From positions 84,453,982 to 84,517,981 of the forward strand of contig NW_026947484.1 in assembly GCF_034190915.1 (NCBI RefSeq): a stretch of DNA of 64,000 nt, written 5' to 3'. This document shows, in pieces, positions 22,178-34,110 of this stretch (position 1 is its first letter; each line of letters opens with the position of its first letter). Under the pieces are notes generated by a model, which was given only the letters and a program-made list of their open reading frames with translations, did not search any database and was not told where the DNA came from. Origin of the DNA: Cavia porcellus (taxonomy: Eukaryota > Chordata > Mammalia > Rodentia > Caviidae). The position numbers were made by a program, and so were the translations under genes.

Positions 22178-23402
22178 TCTGTTGTAGTCAGGGGCTTGTG
22201 AGGAGAATACGACAATATAGGACACATAATTCATAGTAGTATTGTATGATGATCACACAAGGAGTCAAAGAAAAAGTGCAGGAAATCTATCCCCACACTA
22301 AAGACCTAGAAAATCTAGCCAGGGCCTGGATCTCACAGCAGTGTCCTGTATGAGTCCAGCTGAAGACCCAGAGTCCATGAGACTGTCTCCTATGAGTCAA
22401 ATTGGAGGCCTAGATCCCACCCACAACAATGACTCATGCAATGCAAGTCCGTTTTATGAACCTGTGCTGCAAAGGTCCAAAGGTCAGTGGTGGAAGCCAG
22501 AAAGTCTATGCCAGCAGGGTGAAGCATCTGTAGAAGGTTGAGAATTCTGCACTGGAGCCAAGAAGTGATACTTATAAAGCAGGCCCAGGATTCTCCCGAA
22601 AAACACCACATCTATCCTAGCAACAAGGAGGTTCTGAGCTCCTTTGAGGATGAGAACACCCAAGTTCGTATCAGGAAGCCAGCGGGACAAGCTTCTCCAG
22701 GAGACTGACCAACACACCATCTTCCCCTCTGGAGCCAGGAAGCGATGCTAAAAGTCAGGACAAGAGCTTCCCCAAAGTGAACCACAGCCATTCTCAGTGA
22801 CAAGGTCCTGAGCTTCTCCATGATGGGTACCACTCATAAGTGACTCTGCCAGGCTCAATGTGGTGCCTGCCCAACATGTTGCTGGACCCTGAATGACAGT
22901 AGGTCCCTCAAATACTAACTTCGCTGTTCTTCCAAGCCCCAAATCAACTTTCTGCTTTTCTTTTGCACTTGCACCAAAATGTCCTCCTATCTTCTCCCAA
23001 TACAATGCCCTACCCACCCACAGTCTCCATTCTCAGACTAACTTCATAAAAGCTGTTCCCCCAGCATCCTCTCTTTTGAGGGTCCTCATAATCTCCTACA
23101 GCCCTCCCACATGGGCAATAAAGGCTTTTTCTTACCTCTCTCTGCAACTCCTAACTGCCAAAAAATCTAACATTCTAATGATAACAGCCCAGTTCATATC
23201 AGGGAAGCCAGCATGCCAAGTTCCTCCAGAAGATACAATAGCTCCAAACAACATTTAGGAGAACACACAACACTATTTTTTCTCTCCAGGTTTCTTTTTT
23301 AGGCTGGCAACAGTCCTCAGGTGTGCCATCTACGCTCAGCATCAGGCTGACTCAGTTCAGCTGGTGTTTAAATTGACTACCAGTGTTTAATCCACCTCAA
23401 CA
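22178..23402 (-). mobile_element. ERVL-like LTR relic (copy 2), enlarged, inserted in a MIR
   Basis: It is homologous to 3941-4690 from TGTTGTAGTCAGGGGCTTGT to '...ttgactaccagtgtttaatc'. It is flanked by ACTGAGATG at 22169-22177 and 23403-23411. It is about 470 bp longer than copy 1. One internal unit starting 'ctggagcca(a/g)gaag' is repeated at about 22551 and 22732 (period about 180), and an extra block at 22850-23185 has no counterpart in copy 1. The minus-strand frames at 22390-23017 lie within it and are not genes. Confidence 0.65.
22880..23175 (+). mobile_element. Possible small solo LTR nested inside the larger repeat
   Basis: This block is absent from the related copy at 3.9-4.7 kb. 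It carries 'cataaaagctgttccccc' and then, about 70 bases on, 'gcaataaaggctttttctta' followed by 'cctctctctgcaactcc'. A TATA-like box, then an AATAAA signal, then a C/T-rich U5 is the layout of a retroviral LTR. Exact ends and family are not clear. Confidence 0.4.
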
Positions 23403-23500
23403 ACTGAGATGGTGGAGCTTAGAAAGATTAAAAGACTTGGCCAGCAAAAAACTACACATGGATTGTACATCTAAGTTTGAGACTTTAATATTGTGCCACT
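23403..23500 (-). repeat. MIR SINE relic, antisense, second part
   Basis: The text 'actgagatggtggagcttag', 'aaagattaaaagacttggcc' and 'agcaaaaaactacacatgga' continues the reversed MIR (ctgaggctcagagaggttaagtaacttgcccaagg-like) interrupted at 22177. Confidence 0.65.
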
Positions 23501-24129
23501 TTTTGACTAGATGGGGCAGGGAAAGAAACCTACTAAGCATCTCTACCTACTCAAATCTGTCACCTACTCAAATTTGGGTCTTAAATTAGAAATTATGCAT
23601 GGTTAGAGGATGTATTGTAGAGAAAAGGCAAGGGCAACTTTTTAAGTACGAAGTTAAATTCCTCTAACATATTTCAGCATTTTAATTTAAGAACATATGG
23701 AGAAGAGTATGTGAGTCCAGTGGAGGAGAAAGCTGTGGGGCAAGACCATCTGGTTAAATGCACCAACTCAGTTACCTTCTCGAACAAAAAAGTAAGCCTG
23801 ATACAGTTTATCAAAGAAGTGCACCTGGCACTGGGCGAGAGGTTTTCTTTTATTACACATGAAGCTGTCTTTGTAATGGAAACATGTTTTCAGTTGTCCT
23901 GATGTCATATGCCATGATATCACACATCCAGGATTCTGTATGCAATAAAGGATTAATTTTTCCAATTGGTAGAACTTTCTAGAAGTTTTTCATTTATTGA
24001 AAATTACTAAGACTTAGAGTCATCCTTTTTTTTTAAGTTAGAAGGAATCTAAATGTGATTTCTGTCTCACTTGGAAGGTTTTACAGATGTGACCTCCAAG
24101 GTCAGTGTGGGTGAGGTCATTAAATTTGT
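23501..24129. other. Unannotated stretch
   Basis: I see no gene or confident repeat. Confidence 0.35.
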
Positions 24130-24153
24130 TTATATATATATATATATATATAT
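24130..24153. repeat. (TA)n microsatellite
   Basis: About 12 uninterrupted TA units lie between 'aatttgtt' and 'tttttaaattt'. Confidence 0.95.
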
Positions 24154-24370
24154 TTTTAAATTTAAAGAAAGAGAACAAAACCCAAAACAGTAAAAGGGTA
24201 CAAGTAATACAGAATTAAAAAAAAACAGTAAGAAATCACTAGTTAATAGTTTACATATTGTCATCTTAAAAATAGTTGTTCAAGTTACAAAATTAAAGCA
24301 TGCAAAGTGGACATTCAAACAGTGAGACTGCAAACAGTTGTGTTCAATGATCGAACAAAAACTCAATAAT
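24154..24370 (+). repeat. Unclassified dispersed repeat, sense copy
   Basis: The 24154-24220 part is homologous to the reverse complement of 13097-13175, with the 20-base core AGGGTACAAGTAATACAGAA at 24195-24214. The rest is A-rich. I do not recognise the family, and its right boundary is unknown (it may resume after the SINE at 24518). Confidence 0.45.
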
Positions 24371-24517
24371 ATGTTCATCTATCTTTTTTTTTTTTTTTTT
24401 TTTTTTTTTGTCTTTTTCATTTTTATCGGTACCAGGGATTGAACTCACGACTGCCTGCTTGCAAGGCAGGCGCTTACGCCGCTGAGCTAAATCCCCAGCC
24501 CCATGTTCATCTATCTT
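24371..24517. repeat. Target-site duplication pair (ATGTTCATCTATCTT)
   Basis: The 15-base word ATGTTCATCTATCTT occurs at 24371-24385 and 24503-24517, exactly flanking the SINE. Confidence 0.95.
24386..24502 (-). repeat. Young tRNA-derived (ID-like) SINE, antisense
   Basis: It has the same layout as the 21.1-kb copy: a long T run, 'gtctttttcatttttatcgg', 'taccagggattgaactcacg', 'cttgcaaggcaggcgcttac', then 'gccgctgagctaaatcccca'. Both pol III boxes look intact on the minus strand. The minus-strand frame at 24344-24532 is a shadow of it. Confidence 0.93.
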
Positions 24518-25610
24518 AACACACCTAAACACACTTGCAGTTGTATCCTTTGTAGCACTTTCTTTTCCTCTCTTTTTTACAATAACATTTACACATTTTG
24601 GGTTTTATTACTCCCACAGTTCTTATTACTTTTTTTGGAAGGGAATAAAACCAAATGTGACAAAACAAAGCAGAGTCAGTCAAAACAAAGGATGGACATA
24701 GTACATGATGTAAAAACAGAATACAAAGTAATCAACAATGGTTACCATAATGCCTCTTGCTACCTTAAAAAGAATTGCCTATATCATCAGGTATATAAAA
24801 TTGAACAAAACAGCACAGAACAAAACCAATGAAACATAAACATTGGAGACATTACAGGAAGTCATTAAATTTGTAAATGTTGGAGCCAATACTTGATCCC
24901 AGGACTACATACTGTAGTTGTTCCAATCTTCTGCCAGTTTCTAATCACTAAGTAAATATTTTGGAAGGATGTTTTAAGGTTCTGGCTTGTTTTGCAATAT
25001 AACTTAAGCAAGTTTGCTTTCTTGAATTCTATTTGGGATGGACTGTAGCAAGTCATTATTTCGAAGGTTATATTTTGGTGTACTAATATGTAAAGATTCT
25101 TCTTCAATGTGGACAATACCTGTTTTATTTAAGGCTATAGGTATTTGTGGTTGTATGAAGCCATTTACTTAGTCAAAAAGCATGTACATTTGTAGGGAGT
25201 GTGTGCAGTATATGTGCATGCCTATGTGAGTATGTGTATCAGAGAGGGGAGAGGGGACGGAAGGCGAGAGAGCAAATTTGTAGACATCAACTGCTTGAAA
25301 TGCTTCCTCACTTGCCAGGTATCTCTTTGTGTCATGTGGGCCACTCCTTTATGGCTTCTGCTGCTGCATCCTCCTCTTTTTGTAGCAATCTGAACACAGG
25401 ACAGTGTTTGGGCTCAATCCTCGTTCTGTTACAGTTCTCTTTTTTTCCTTGACCCTTCGGTTAGTTTATTAAATCCCAATATAATGTACAAGCTGTTACT
25501 TCAAATTTATAACTTCAAACACTGAACTTTTTACTATAATACAGATTTATGTAGCTGACTATACATATTTTATATACATATGTAGTAGGTGTATCCACAC
25601 ATAGGAAAAA
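24518..25610. other. Unannotated stretch
   Basis: I see no gene. The A-rich 24640-24840 part ('caaaacaaagcagagtcagt', 'ttgaacaaaacagcacagaa') may belong to the same unclassified repeat as 24154-24370. Confidence 0.3.
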
Positions 25611-25620
25611 AATATATATA

Positions 25621-25653
<33 letters not shown>
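25611..25653. repeat. (TA)n/(TG)n compound microsatellite
   Basis: An AT run, then TGTGTGTG, then an uninterrupted TA run. Confidence 0.95.
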
Positions 25654-28600
25654 GAAAGAGTATTCCCTTGCTTGACTATAACTGTTTACCTAATTTCTGT
25701 CTTCTTAATGTTACTGCCTACCTCCTCTATCAAAATATGAACCTCATGATGATAGGGATCTTACATGCTTGGTTTACTTCTATATACCAAGTAGCCACTG
25801 CTAACAATTACTTATTGAAAGAATAAAATAATAATTAATATTTTTCTTATATTTAATTCCAAGAAACTCTGAAGACAGAGTTAAAATTTTTGTGTATTAG
25901 TACAAAATTATTACATTTTATTTGTACCATCGTATAAAAGTGTGAGAATATAATTTCTCTGGAGTAAATCTCACGATCAATGATTTCTGTCTTTAATGAC
26001 CATATTTTCTAAACACAAATATGAATTTTGGGTTGAAATCAATGAATATTAGGAATTGGAGCTTTTATTTATTCAAAGTGGCTTCAGAGTATCTAAATGA
26101 TGATGATGATGTCTCTACAGTCCAGTGAACTGCTAGAAAAATGACTTAATAGGTCAGGCAAGCAGTCAATTGATTTCAATGCAAAGAGAATCTTTGTGGA
26201 ATGAAAATGTCTTTTGCACTTGGTTCTTAATGATGTTGATGAACTAAGATTTTCTTACAAGACTGAATTCAATGTGAAGTGATTCTATGACAAAAATTAA
26301 ATAAATGAATAAAAATGTAGTGAAAGGAAAATAACTGAAGAAAATGACCATCCATCAAAATGATGATCTTATTCCCAAGATTCATGTAAGCAACAAAAGT
26401 ATAAACAAAGAGGCTTCACCTCAACTCTCACTGATCCAGGCCAAAGCAGCCCTGAGCGTAGGTCCTAGTGCGTCCCCTGCCACACCATGCCCACATGCCC
26501 AGAAGCCTAGGGATGCCCACTGTTTCTTCATTCTAATATTTTGAAATATAGGGCAACAAAGGATATTGTAACATAGATATTTTTCTCAGACTCAATGTAC
26601 ATTTTTGTCTACTGTTAGAAAGGTGCAGGATGCAGAAGCACTTACAGTAGGGGTGCCTCAGCAGCGCCCTGCAGCACATGTGTGAGAATGTGTGAGCCGG
26701 ATGTGGTAGTTCCAGAAGGGTCTGTTCCGGAGGAAGGGCTGCTAAAGCTGAGATGTGCAAAACGCCTGGGCAAAGAACAAGAGTGGTAGGCGTGGGCTGT
26801 GGGAAGCTATTGCAGACAGGAAAAAGGATGAATTTTAATACTAACATATTACTTAATATGCAAAGAAGCCCTTAGTACAAGTCTTGATGTCGTTGCTATC
26901 TGCTTTCTTGGGCATTTGGTTAACTGCTCTTAGTCTCTTTGTTAGCTAAACAGTGAAGATAAAAACAAGATGCCCAAGAGGGACAGTAAAGACAACATTA
27001 AATACAAACAATGTATATAAATATCGTTAATAAGCTGTGTAAAAAGTTCAGTATATGTTAAGGAACCCTACTGAAATTGGTTCTTACTATAGATGCAGAG
27101 TAATTATTTCTCAGATTCATTTTCCATAGTGTTGTGAAAAGCTTACATTCGGTCAGGGTTATTATACTTTAAAAAAATATTGAAAAATTAAGCAGCATCT
27201 AAGTAAAGAACAATAAGCTGATGGAGAGGAACCTTGATATAAGACTCAAGGAGTCTGCATTATTTGGTCTGGCAAAGAGATGGTTGAAGAAAGCTATAAT
27301 AACTCTCTTAAAATATGTAGAGCTATTATTAGGAAAATGTAGGCCAGCTGTTCTTTAGTTCCACTGAGGTCAGAATATGAAAAAGTTGGCTGCGTTTGTT
27401 TAAACATTTGAGAGAAAGCCTTGAAAGTAAAGGTTACTTATGGATTCCTGAAGACAGGAGATAGGCTGCCTTCCTGGCAGATCTTGAGATACCATTTGCT
27501 TGGAGGACAGATATAGTCCCACTCTGAGGGATTCCTTTGTACTCAGAGGTAGGTGCTCTTAGATTCAATTATTCTAGTGTCACAGTCCTTGATAATTGGT
27601 AAAGGACATGGCTACTCATTTGGAAGACAATCAGTAGCATAAATGCTCTGCTCTCTGGGAAAAGGATATGCCCTTTCCCGAGTTCTCTCTAGGGCTGCTC
27701 TAGATGGTAAACTCTCTCTGAGCCTTTCACAAGGATGAGGCTTCCTCTCAGAGGCTATTTCTGTGTTTTTATTTTCTTATTGTCTTTCATAGAAGCTTAT
27801 TTTCAAGACACAGAGCAAAAAAATACAAGGAGTCTTTTAAATTCTTCATCATATTTTGAAACATCTGAATTTGAAGTTGAAAATATATGCTTTTTAATAC
27901 AAAAAGGTCTTTCACTTGCATCTGACTTCTGTAACATATATAGTGCTAACTCATTAAATCGTTTCAAATGTAGCTGTCCTTTGCTGAAGAAAAAAAGAAA
28001 CTCATGCTTTAGACCTACTTATAGCATTAATTTACATATCCATGCATATATACACACCTATTTTACATTAAATCTGTCTCTACATGATTTATATTTATAC
28101 CCATTTGCTGAGTCCAAAGATAGCTGACCATTTTTGAATTCCACCAAGTACTCATTGGAAAGAATTCTTAAAAAAAGTTATACTTGGTAAGAGTTTGCAA
28201 CAATGCTGAATTATGGTAGAAAGCCTATACAAATACTCCATCTTTCAACAGCAATAAATTACAGTGTAAGGAATGTAAGGTGCTGACCTCCCAGTGTGAA
28301 CAAAGAGTGCGGGGGGTAAGTGATGGGGATAAAGCTCTTGATTAGAAACATTTTTCTTGAAGAATAAAGCATTTATGCAGTGAAACCGCCATGAATAAAG
28401 TCTAACACCTCCTGATGTTTATCCATATAAAGCACAAGACGATTTTGCTTCAAGGGAAGAAAAATAAAAGCTATATTTTGGACTGATGCTCAAAGTTATA
28501 AATGTTTAATGCATCTGATTACTACAATTTTACGGTGTCTTTTTTTTTTCTTCTAAACAAATGAAGACATAATCTTTTTTTTTTAAGCAAAGAAGGAACA

Positions 28601-29479
28601 AATGAACAATCCTTGAAGTGAGAAAGTGTTTTTAATTTTAGAATATAGAAATGACTAGTGGGTTATGTGCAAATTTCTTTGAAAATAACAGCACACTGCT
28701 TGAGTTGGGTTGTATTTTTAAAAGTCAGGATCAAGGATTGGTGCTATGTTATGTTCCATGTTATGCTTCACAACAGGGGAGCAACTATCAGGCTCCTGAG
28801 CTCCCCAACCATGACAAAGGCAGAACCTTTCTCTCATTGTGCTCCTGTCTCCCTCCCTTCAAAGCAATCCTGGTAAAATACATCTTGCAGTAAGGAGAGA
28901 AGTTTCATCAAAGCTAAACCTATCATCTTAAACTTAGCCGACCTTAATTGTTCATGTACTTTGTTTTTTAAAAATATAAATATTCAGGTAACTCAAGGCC
29001 AATCATTTGGGTGGGCCCCAAACATTATTTTTTAAATTTTTGTGGTAATTCGAATGTGAAACTACCTTTTCGAACTGTTTTGACACCCACTTGTATGTGT
29101 CTGCATCATTAAGTCTGGAAGGGTAACTCAGTCATATAAGCTGACAATTTAGGCCCCGCTGTCCCTTAACTTCTTGGTTCTTTCTTTCCTTCTCTTTCTG
29201 TGCCATGACTATGACCCTCTCCACCCTCATAATCAGTCAAATCCTTCTTCTGACATAACTGAAGTATAATAATTGCCTCTAGTTTTGACTTCCCTGGTTA
29301 AGTCTTATCACAGATAAATCGTTTTTAGACATAGTCTTTAACCTTTTATTGTCTAAATTTCTCCAACATTTGTACTCCTCAAGGAAAATGATCTAATTTT
29401 TTAAATAGACATTGGAAGCCACAGGAAAATTGATGAGTGCCTGTCCATATCACAGCAGAGATCCCCCGTTCCTACTAGC
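25654..29479. other. Long unannotated stretch
   Basis: No supported gene or strong repeat in 3.8 kb. The frame 27735-28127 (+, 130 codons) begins with a hydrophobic stretch (MRLPLRGYFCVFIFLLSF) that mimics a signal peptide. It has AT-driven composition, no family resemblance and no cysteine or domain pattern, so I do not call it. A (GAT)n-like patch lies near 26100. Confidence 0.35.
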
Positions 29480-29855
29480 CTTGTGGATCTTTAGTATTTC
29501 CTGAGCACCATCTTCTACTGTACTTTCTTCAGAGTCTGCTTCTGTTGTCTGTGTAAAATAGTAACTCTAGTCCAAAGCAAACCCTGTTTGCTCTATTCTC
29601 AGCTTAACCATTTCTTCCTGAATTATTTCTCAACTCTGCAAGCACCCTCTCATCAAGTCACTATCTTTACCGCTTGTTTATTGGCAAAGTGCAATTTGAA
29701 TTCATCATGTTATTCTTCATACATTTGCTCAATTTTTTCAGTGCCCTTGTAAATGCTCCACAAACAAAACAGATATGGCATCTACTGCTCTCAGCACCTG
29801 GCATAGCGTCTCACACGTAGTAGGTATTCAATACTCATTTGTTAAAGAAATGTAA
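29480..29855 (+). repeat. L2-type LINE relic, sense
   Basis: The 3' end 'cagcacctggcatagcgtct', 'cacacgtagtaggtattcaa' and 'tactcatttgttaaagaaat' is the conserved L2 3' end (cctggcacatagtaggcgctcaataaatatttgttgaatgaat). The upstream C/T-rich text is consistent with L2. Confidence 0.75.
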
Positions 29856-31139
29856 AGTGATTAAATGGCACAGAGCTTACATGAGCTCATATCCTAGTGG
29901 CTAAATGCTGAGTATGCTGGTGCTGGGAAGCGTTGTCTGGATTCCAGTGCCAGAATTATATTTATGAGGACATATGGAGGACAAAGTAGAAAGGAATGCT
30001 ACAGTCCAACTATATATATATATATATATATATATAGTTTTGGACCATTTTTAATTTTAGAGTGCATTTAGATCTCCAGAAGATCACACACACTCACGCA
30101 TCCAAACACAGGCACACGCACGCACATGAAAAGTAAAACTTTAGCATGAAGACTCATCAGTTTTAAGCTCCACAGGATGTACCACTAATTAATTGTTCTT
30201 TATATGGGACTTTAATCTTTGAACTGGATCTTTAATGAAGCACTCCAACTGGCCAATCAGGAGGCCTCCATCCTAATGTTAAATATGTTCCCTAAAGTAT
30301 GAGAGAGCCCTAGAATTTGCTGTGGTAACAGAAGAAAGGTATTTATCTTGGGATCCCCTGATATCTCATTAGCTTCCCCTATGTCTTGCTGGCTACTCCT
30401 GCCTCTGACTAAACAGGAAGACGTGGACCCTTAGGTGTTTCCCACATTTCTCCCTCATAAGGATTGTTGCCACTTTCCTTATAAAATTAACATTGATTTT
30501 AATGAGACATCTGATTGAATTTTGATTTTTTGACTTTTTTAAAATCAAAAAGCAGGAGAATAAAATTGATGCAGTTTCGAGAAGATGACTACTGTGGGAT
30601 TTGTGTGTTATGCTCTGGTCATTTAGAATCAGCAATGAGAGGCTACAAGACCAGGCCCAGAAACTCAGTCACACTAATCCATTACCCATAGTAAGGTCTA
30701 CTCAAGATTCAGATCCCAGTGTAATGAACAAGTCGGATGGCTAGATTCAATCCATTAAGGCATGAAAGGAAGTCAGTCCAGTTTTCCATGACCAGAAGTT
30801 ATAGAAAAGAAAGTCTCTCTCACTCCCTTGAAGATATGTTTGGAGAAGAATGTCTCATTGTATTGCACTTTGCTCTATTGTACATTACAGATATTGTGAT
30901 TTTACAAACTGAGGAATTGTGGGTACCCTATGTTGAATAAGTTTGTGAGGCGCTAGTTTTTCCAGCAGCGCACACTGATTTCTGTTGTTTGTGTTATATT
31001 TTGGGACTTATCAGAATGTCTGAAGCTTTTTCACTATTACTATAAATATCATGGCAATGTATGAGTAGTGAACCTTGTTGTTAATATAATAACTATTTTG
31101 GAGCACCAAGAATTGATAAATGTCAGGTATGCTCTGACT
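29856..31139. other. Unannotated stretch with a TA array
   Basis: It contains a pure (TA)n array at 30011-30036 and a CA-rich patch near 30085-30125. I see no gene or other recognised repeat. Confidence 0.4.
30011..30036. repeat. (TA)n microsatellite
   Basis: Thirteen TA units between 'gtccaac' and 'gttttgg'. Confidence 0.95.
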
Positions 31140-32635
31140 GCACTAACAACCACCATCGTCCAATCTTGCTCTTTTTCACAGCAACGGTCTCTATTCTTTG
31201 AGACCCAACAATATGGAAATTAGGCCAGTCAATAGTCTTATAATGATATCCACGTGTTCAACTGAAGGAAGAGTCATCTGTTCCTCACTTTGAAATGAAA
31301 ACTGGAAATGATTAAGTATAGAAAGGAAGGCATGGTGAATGCCAAGATGGGCTGAATGAATCTAGACCTTTTGTACCAGGTAGTTGTGAATGCAAAAGGA
31401 AGATTAAAAATAGGAGAAAATTAAAAGCTCTACACCAGAAAACACATGAATGATAATAAAGTCTTATTGCTGATACAGAGAAGTATCAGTGAAGGTGGAA
31501 GATTAAATCTGCTACGAATGACTCAAGCCAAAATCTAACCCAGAGCAAAGGTCCAGCACTCTTCAATTCTATCAAGCAACAGAGGCAAACAAGCTTCCAA
31601 AGAATAATTTGAGATTATCAGAAGTTGGGTCTTAAAGTTTAGGAAGGAAGCCATCACCATAATCTACAAGTGCAGTGACATAGCCACTGCTGAAGTAGAA
31701 GCTCCTTCAAGTTATCTAAAAGATACAGCTAAAATCATTAATGAAGATAGCCACACTAAAGATCAGGTTTTTAATGCAGACAAAATAGCCTTATATTGGA
31801 AAAAGTTGCTGTTGAGGAATTTCATAGCTAAAGAGGAGAAGTTAAAGTTTGGCTTCAAAACTTCAAAGTACAAGCTGATTGGTTTTAGGGACCAATACAA
31901 CTTATGATTTTAATTGAAAGCCACTGGTCACTTACCATTCTGAAAACTCTGGGATATTTAAGAATTATATTAAATCTACTCTGTGAGTTCTACATAAATG
32001 GAATAACTAAGTCTGGGGAACATCAACGCCAGTTTACAGCATGCTTATTAAATATTTTAGTCCTAGTGTTGAGACCTACTCCTCAGAAAAAAGATTCCTT
32101 TCAAAATTTTACTGGTCACTGACAATTTACCTAGTTACTCAAGAGCTTTGAATGAGAAATATAATGAAATTAATCTTGCTTTCAACCTGGTCAACACAGC
32201 ATCCATTCTGCAGTCTACATAATGAGGAGTATTTTCACCTTAAATCTTGTTATATATTAAAAAAATGAAGGTGGGAATGTAGCTCGGTGTAGAGCATTTA
32301 CATAGGGAGCCTGAGTGCCCAGGTTTGATCCCCAGCTTGGCAAGAAAAAAAATCAGAAAAAACATTCCATGAGGCTCCAACTGCTATAGGTATTGATTCA
32401 TCTGATGTATCAGGGAAAAACAAACCAAAAACCTGGAAAGGGTTCACCATTCTAGGTGTCACTGAGAACATTTGTAACTCATGAGTGGTTACTATATCAA
32501 CAGTTAGGACTTCGGAAAAACTTTTGTATACACTGAAAAAAACCCATGAAATTCACATGACTTACTTTATTGCAATGATAATTTCATTGTAGTGGTCCAG
32601 AACTGAACCATCAATATCTCTGAGGTATGCCTATA
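31140..32635 (+). pseudogene. Tigger/pogo-type DNA transposase relic
   Basis: The text follows a Tigger element (Tc1/mariner superfamily, pogo branch) over about 1.5 kb. It has the N-terminal helix-turn-helix region (31260-31380, 'ggaaatgattaagtatagaa' and 'ggaaggcatggtgaatgcca'). It has the first catalytic Asp context, readable as FNADKIALYWK (near 31770-31800). It then has 'cttaccattctgaaaactct', 'gatatttaagaattatatta', the second Asp context LLVTDNLPSYS (near 32110), and the 3' end 'cccatgaaattcacatgact' and 'catcaatatctctgaggtat', with a terminal repeat ending 'gcctata'. Several frameshifts and stops make it non-functional. The frame 31904-32122 is one fragment of it. The 5' terminal repeat is not recognisable, and a SINE interrupts it at 32268-32352. 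Confidence 0.88.
32268..32352 (+). repeat. ID-type SINE, sense, inside the Tigger relic
   Basis: The text 'ggtgggaatgtagctcggtg', 'tagagcatttacatagggag' and 'cccaggtttgatccccagct' then an A-rich tail is a tRNA-derived ID-like head. It has an A box TAGCTCGGTGTAGAGC and a B box GGTTTGATCCC. It is older than the GGTACCGATAAAAA subfamily. Confidence 0.8.
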
Positions 32636-33949
32636 ACCTTAATTGGTACCAGCAGTTATTCCAGGAACACAAGGAAATATGGCTGCGATTGAGGTTAGTT
32701 GTATGCTTACTGTCTGACAGGTAAGATGGAAATGATATGGATTAGCCACTAAATCAGATTCCCCCAACAATCCCCTGCTCCTTTTGCTTTTAGTCAGTGA
32801 ATTTTGTTTTATTAGTTTGAGTGGCGTTTCTTATTACTTAAAGTCTTTTGTACTTATAGGATATGTGATGATAGCAATTGAGATCCAAAGGAAGGGCTCC
32901 TCAGATTTCTGTTGCCAAACAGGATCATAAAACCAAAACACATTTGCTTTAAAATTGTCTTGTTTTGATAATGGCTATGGACACAACTCTTGCTTTAGCA
33001 CAGGGATGCCTTTATGATTAATTTATAAAATAGTCAGTAAGCATTTTCATCATGGGCAAGATACAGTGAAACTGCCAGAAGGTGCTGGCAGAGCTCTTGC
33101 CACAGTGTTGTCAGTGGTGGGAAAGAAATCAGGACGATGTGCAAACATAACAGGGAAGCAAACTTCCAGTGAGGGCTCAGGAAGGGGTCCCTGAGAAACA
33201 TGCTTTTACCTCAAAATCTGATATATGAGTAGAGGAGAAGAAGAGAGTAGAAACATAAAGAAATACTTTGTCATGTCTTGATCAAAAGAGGGATTTAGTA
33301 TTTTGAAACCTGAAGAGTTCAAATAGAAAAAGAAGATATAGTAATAAATAAACCTTGAGTGTCTTAGTAGGCATTTGGGGTTTCACATAAATTCTTGAAA
33401 CACTGTAAGTACAAATGTTGGATGTAAATATAAGAATATGAGCATTATTGCATTTATCTGCATTTGAAGTTCTTGTCTAAAGTTCGTGCTTATATAGCAG
33501 AAGATGGGAATTAATGTGAATAAAAGACTATTCAATATATCCAAGAAAAGGAAATCATATTTCCTATCTATTCCTCCACTATGCCAGATAGATAAGGTAT
33601 CATGGTCTTGAAAACTCTTGAGTGCTTTATAATATTCAAAACAAATACTTTCCTGTGTGGCATGTCATTAGAGTGCTAAAGTATTTTCAGCTTTATTAAA
33701 TTAAGTAAGTAAGAGTTTGGTGAGAATATTACTCCAGTAGAACTTACTGAGCATCTGCATGAGGTGGTTAATATGTATCATCTTCTTTTTTCTCCTTTGT
33801 CATATCATTCACATGTCCATTAAGGAACTTTGTATAATAGTCAATTTTATAAAAATTTACAAATATTTTAGAGTTAATGACATTGCTTCAAGATATTGTC
33901 TTTCAGTTCCAAACCATCTTGAAATCACTGTGTTTCTTGGGGAATATTG
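32636..33949. other. Unannotated stretch
   Basis: I see no gene or confident repeat. Confidence 0.35.
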
Positions 33950-34110
33950 TGTACTTCACTAAGCTTCAATTTCTTTCTTTGTAAGTCAGAGAAAATACTC
34001 GTTCTATAAACATGAGTTTGCTCTTGGGGACAAATGAGTTAACAATTATGCTCACTATGCCTAGAATGTAGCAAACACTCAAAACTATTAGCATTTTACT
34101 ATTAGCTGTC
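33950..34110 (+). repeat. MIR SINE relic, sense
   Basis: The text 'gcttcaatttctttctttgt', 'aagtcagagaaaatactcgt' and 'atgcctagaatgtagcaaac' 'actcaaaactattag' follows the MIR 3' half, although it is diverged. Confidence 0.55.

Noticed and set aside
22390..23017. Cluster of minus frames of 73-89 codons
   Set aside because: They lie within a repeat shared with 3.9-4.7 kb and show no retroviral gene motif.
27735..28127. 130-codon plus frame starting with a signal-peptide-like hydrophobic stretch
   Set aside because: AT-driven residue composition, no domain or family resemblance, no promoter or splice context, and frames of this length occur by chance in 64 kb.
25654..29479. Hidden multi-exon gene
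   Set aside because: No run of open, biased frames bounded by good splice signals is visible, though without expression data a non-coding or small-exon transcript cannot be excluded.
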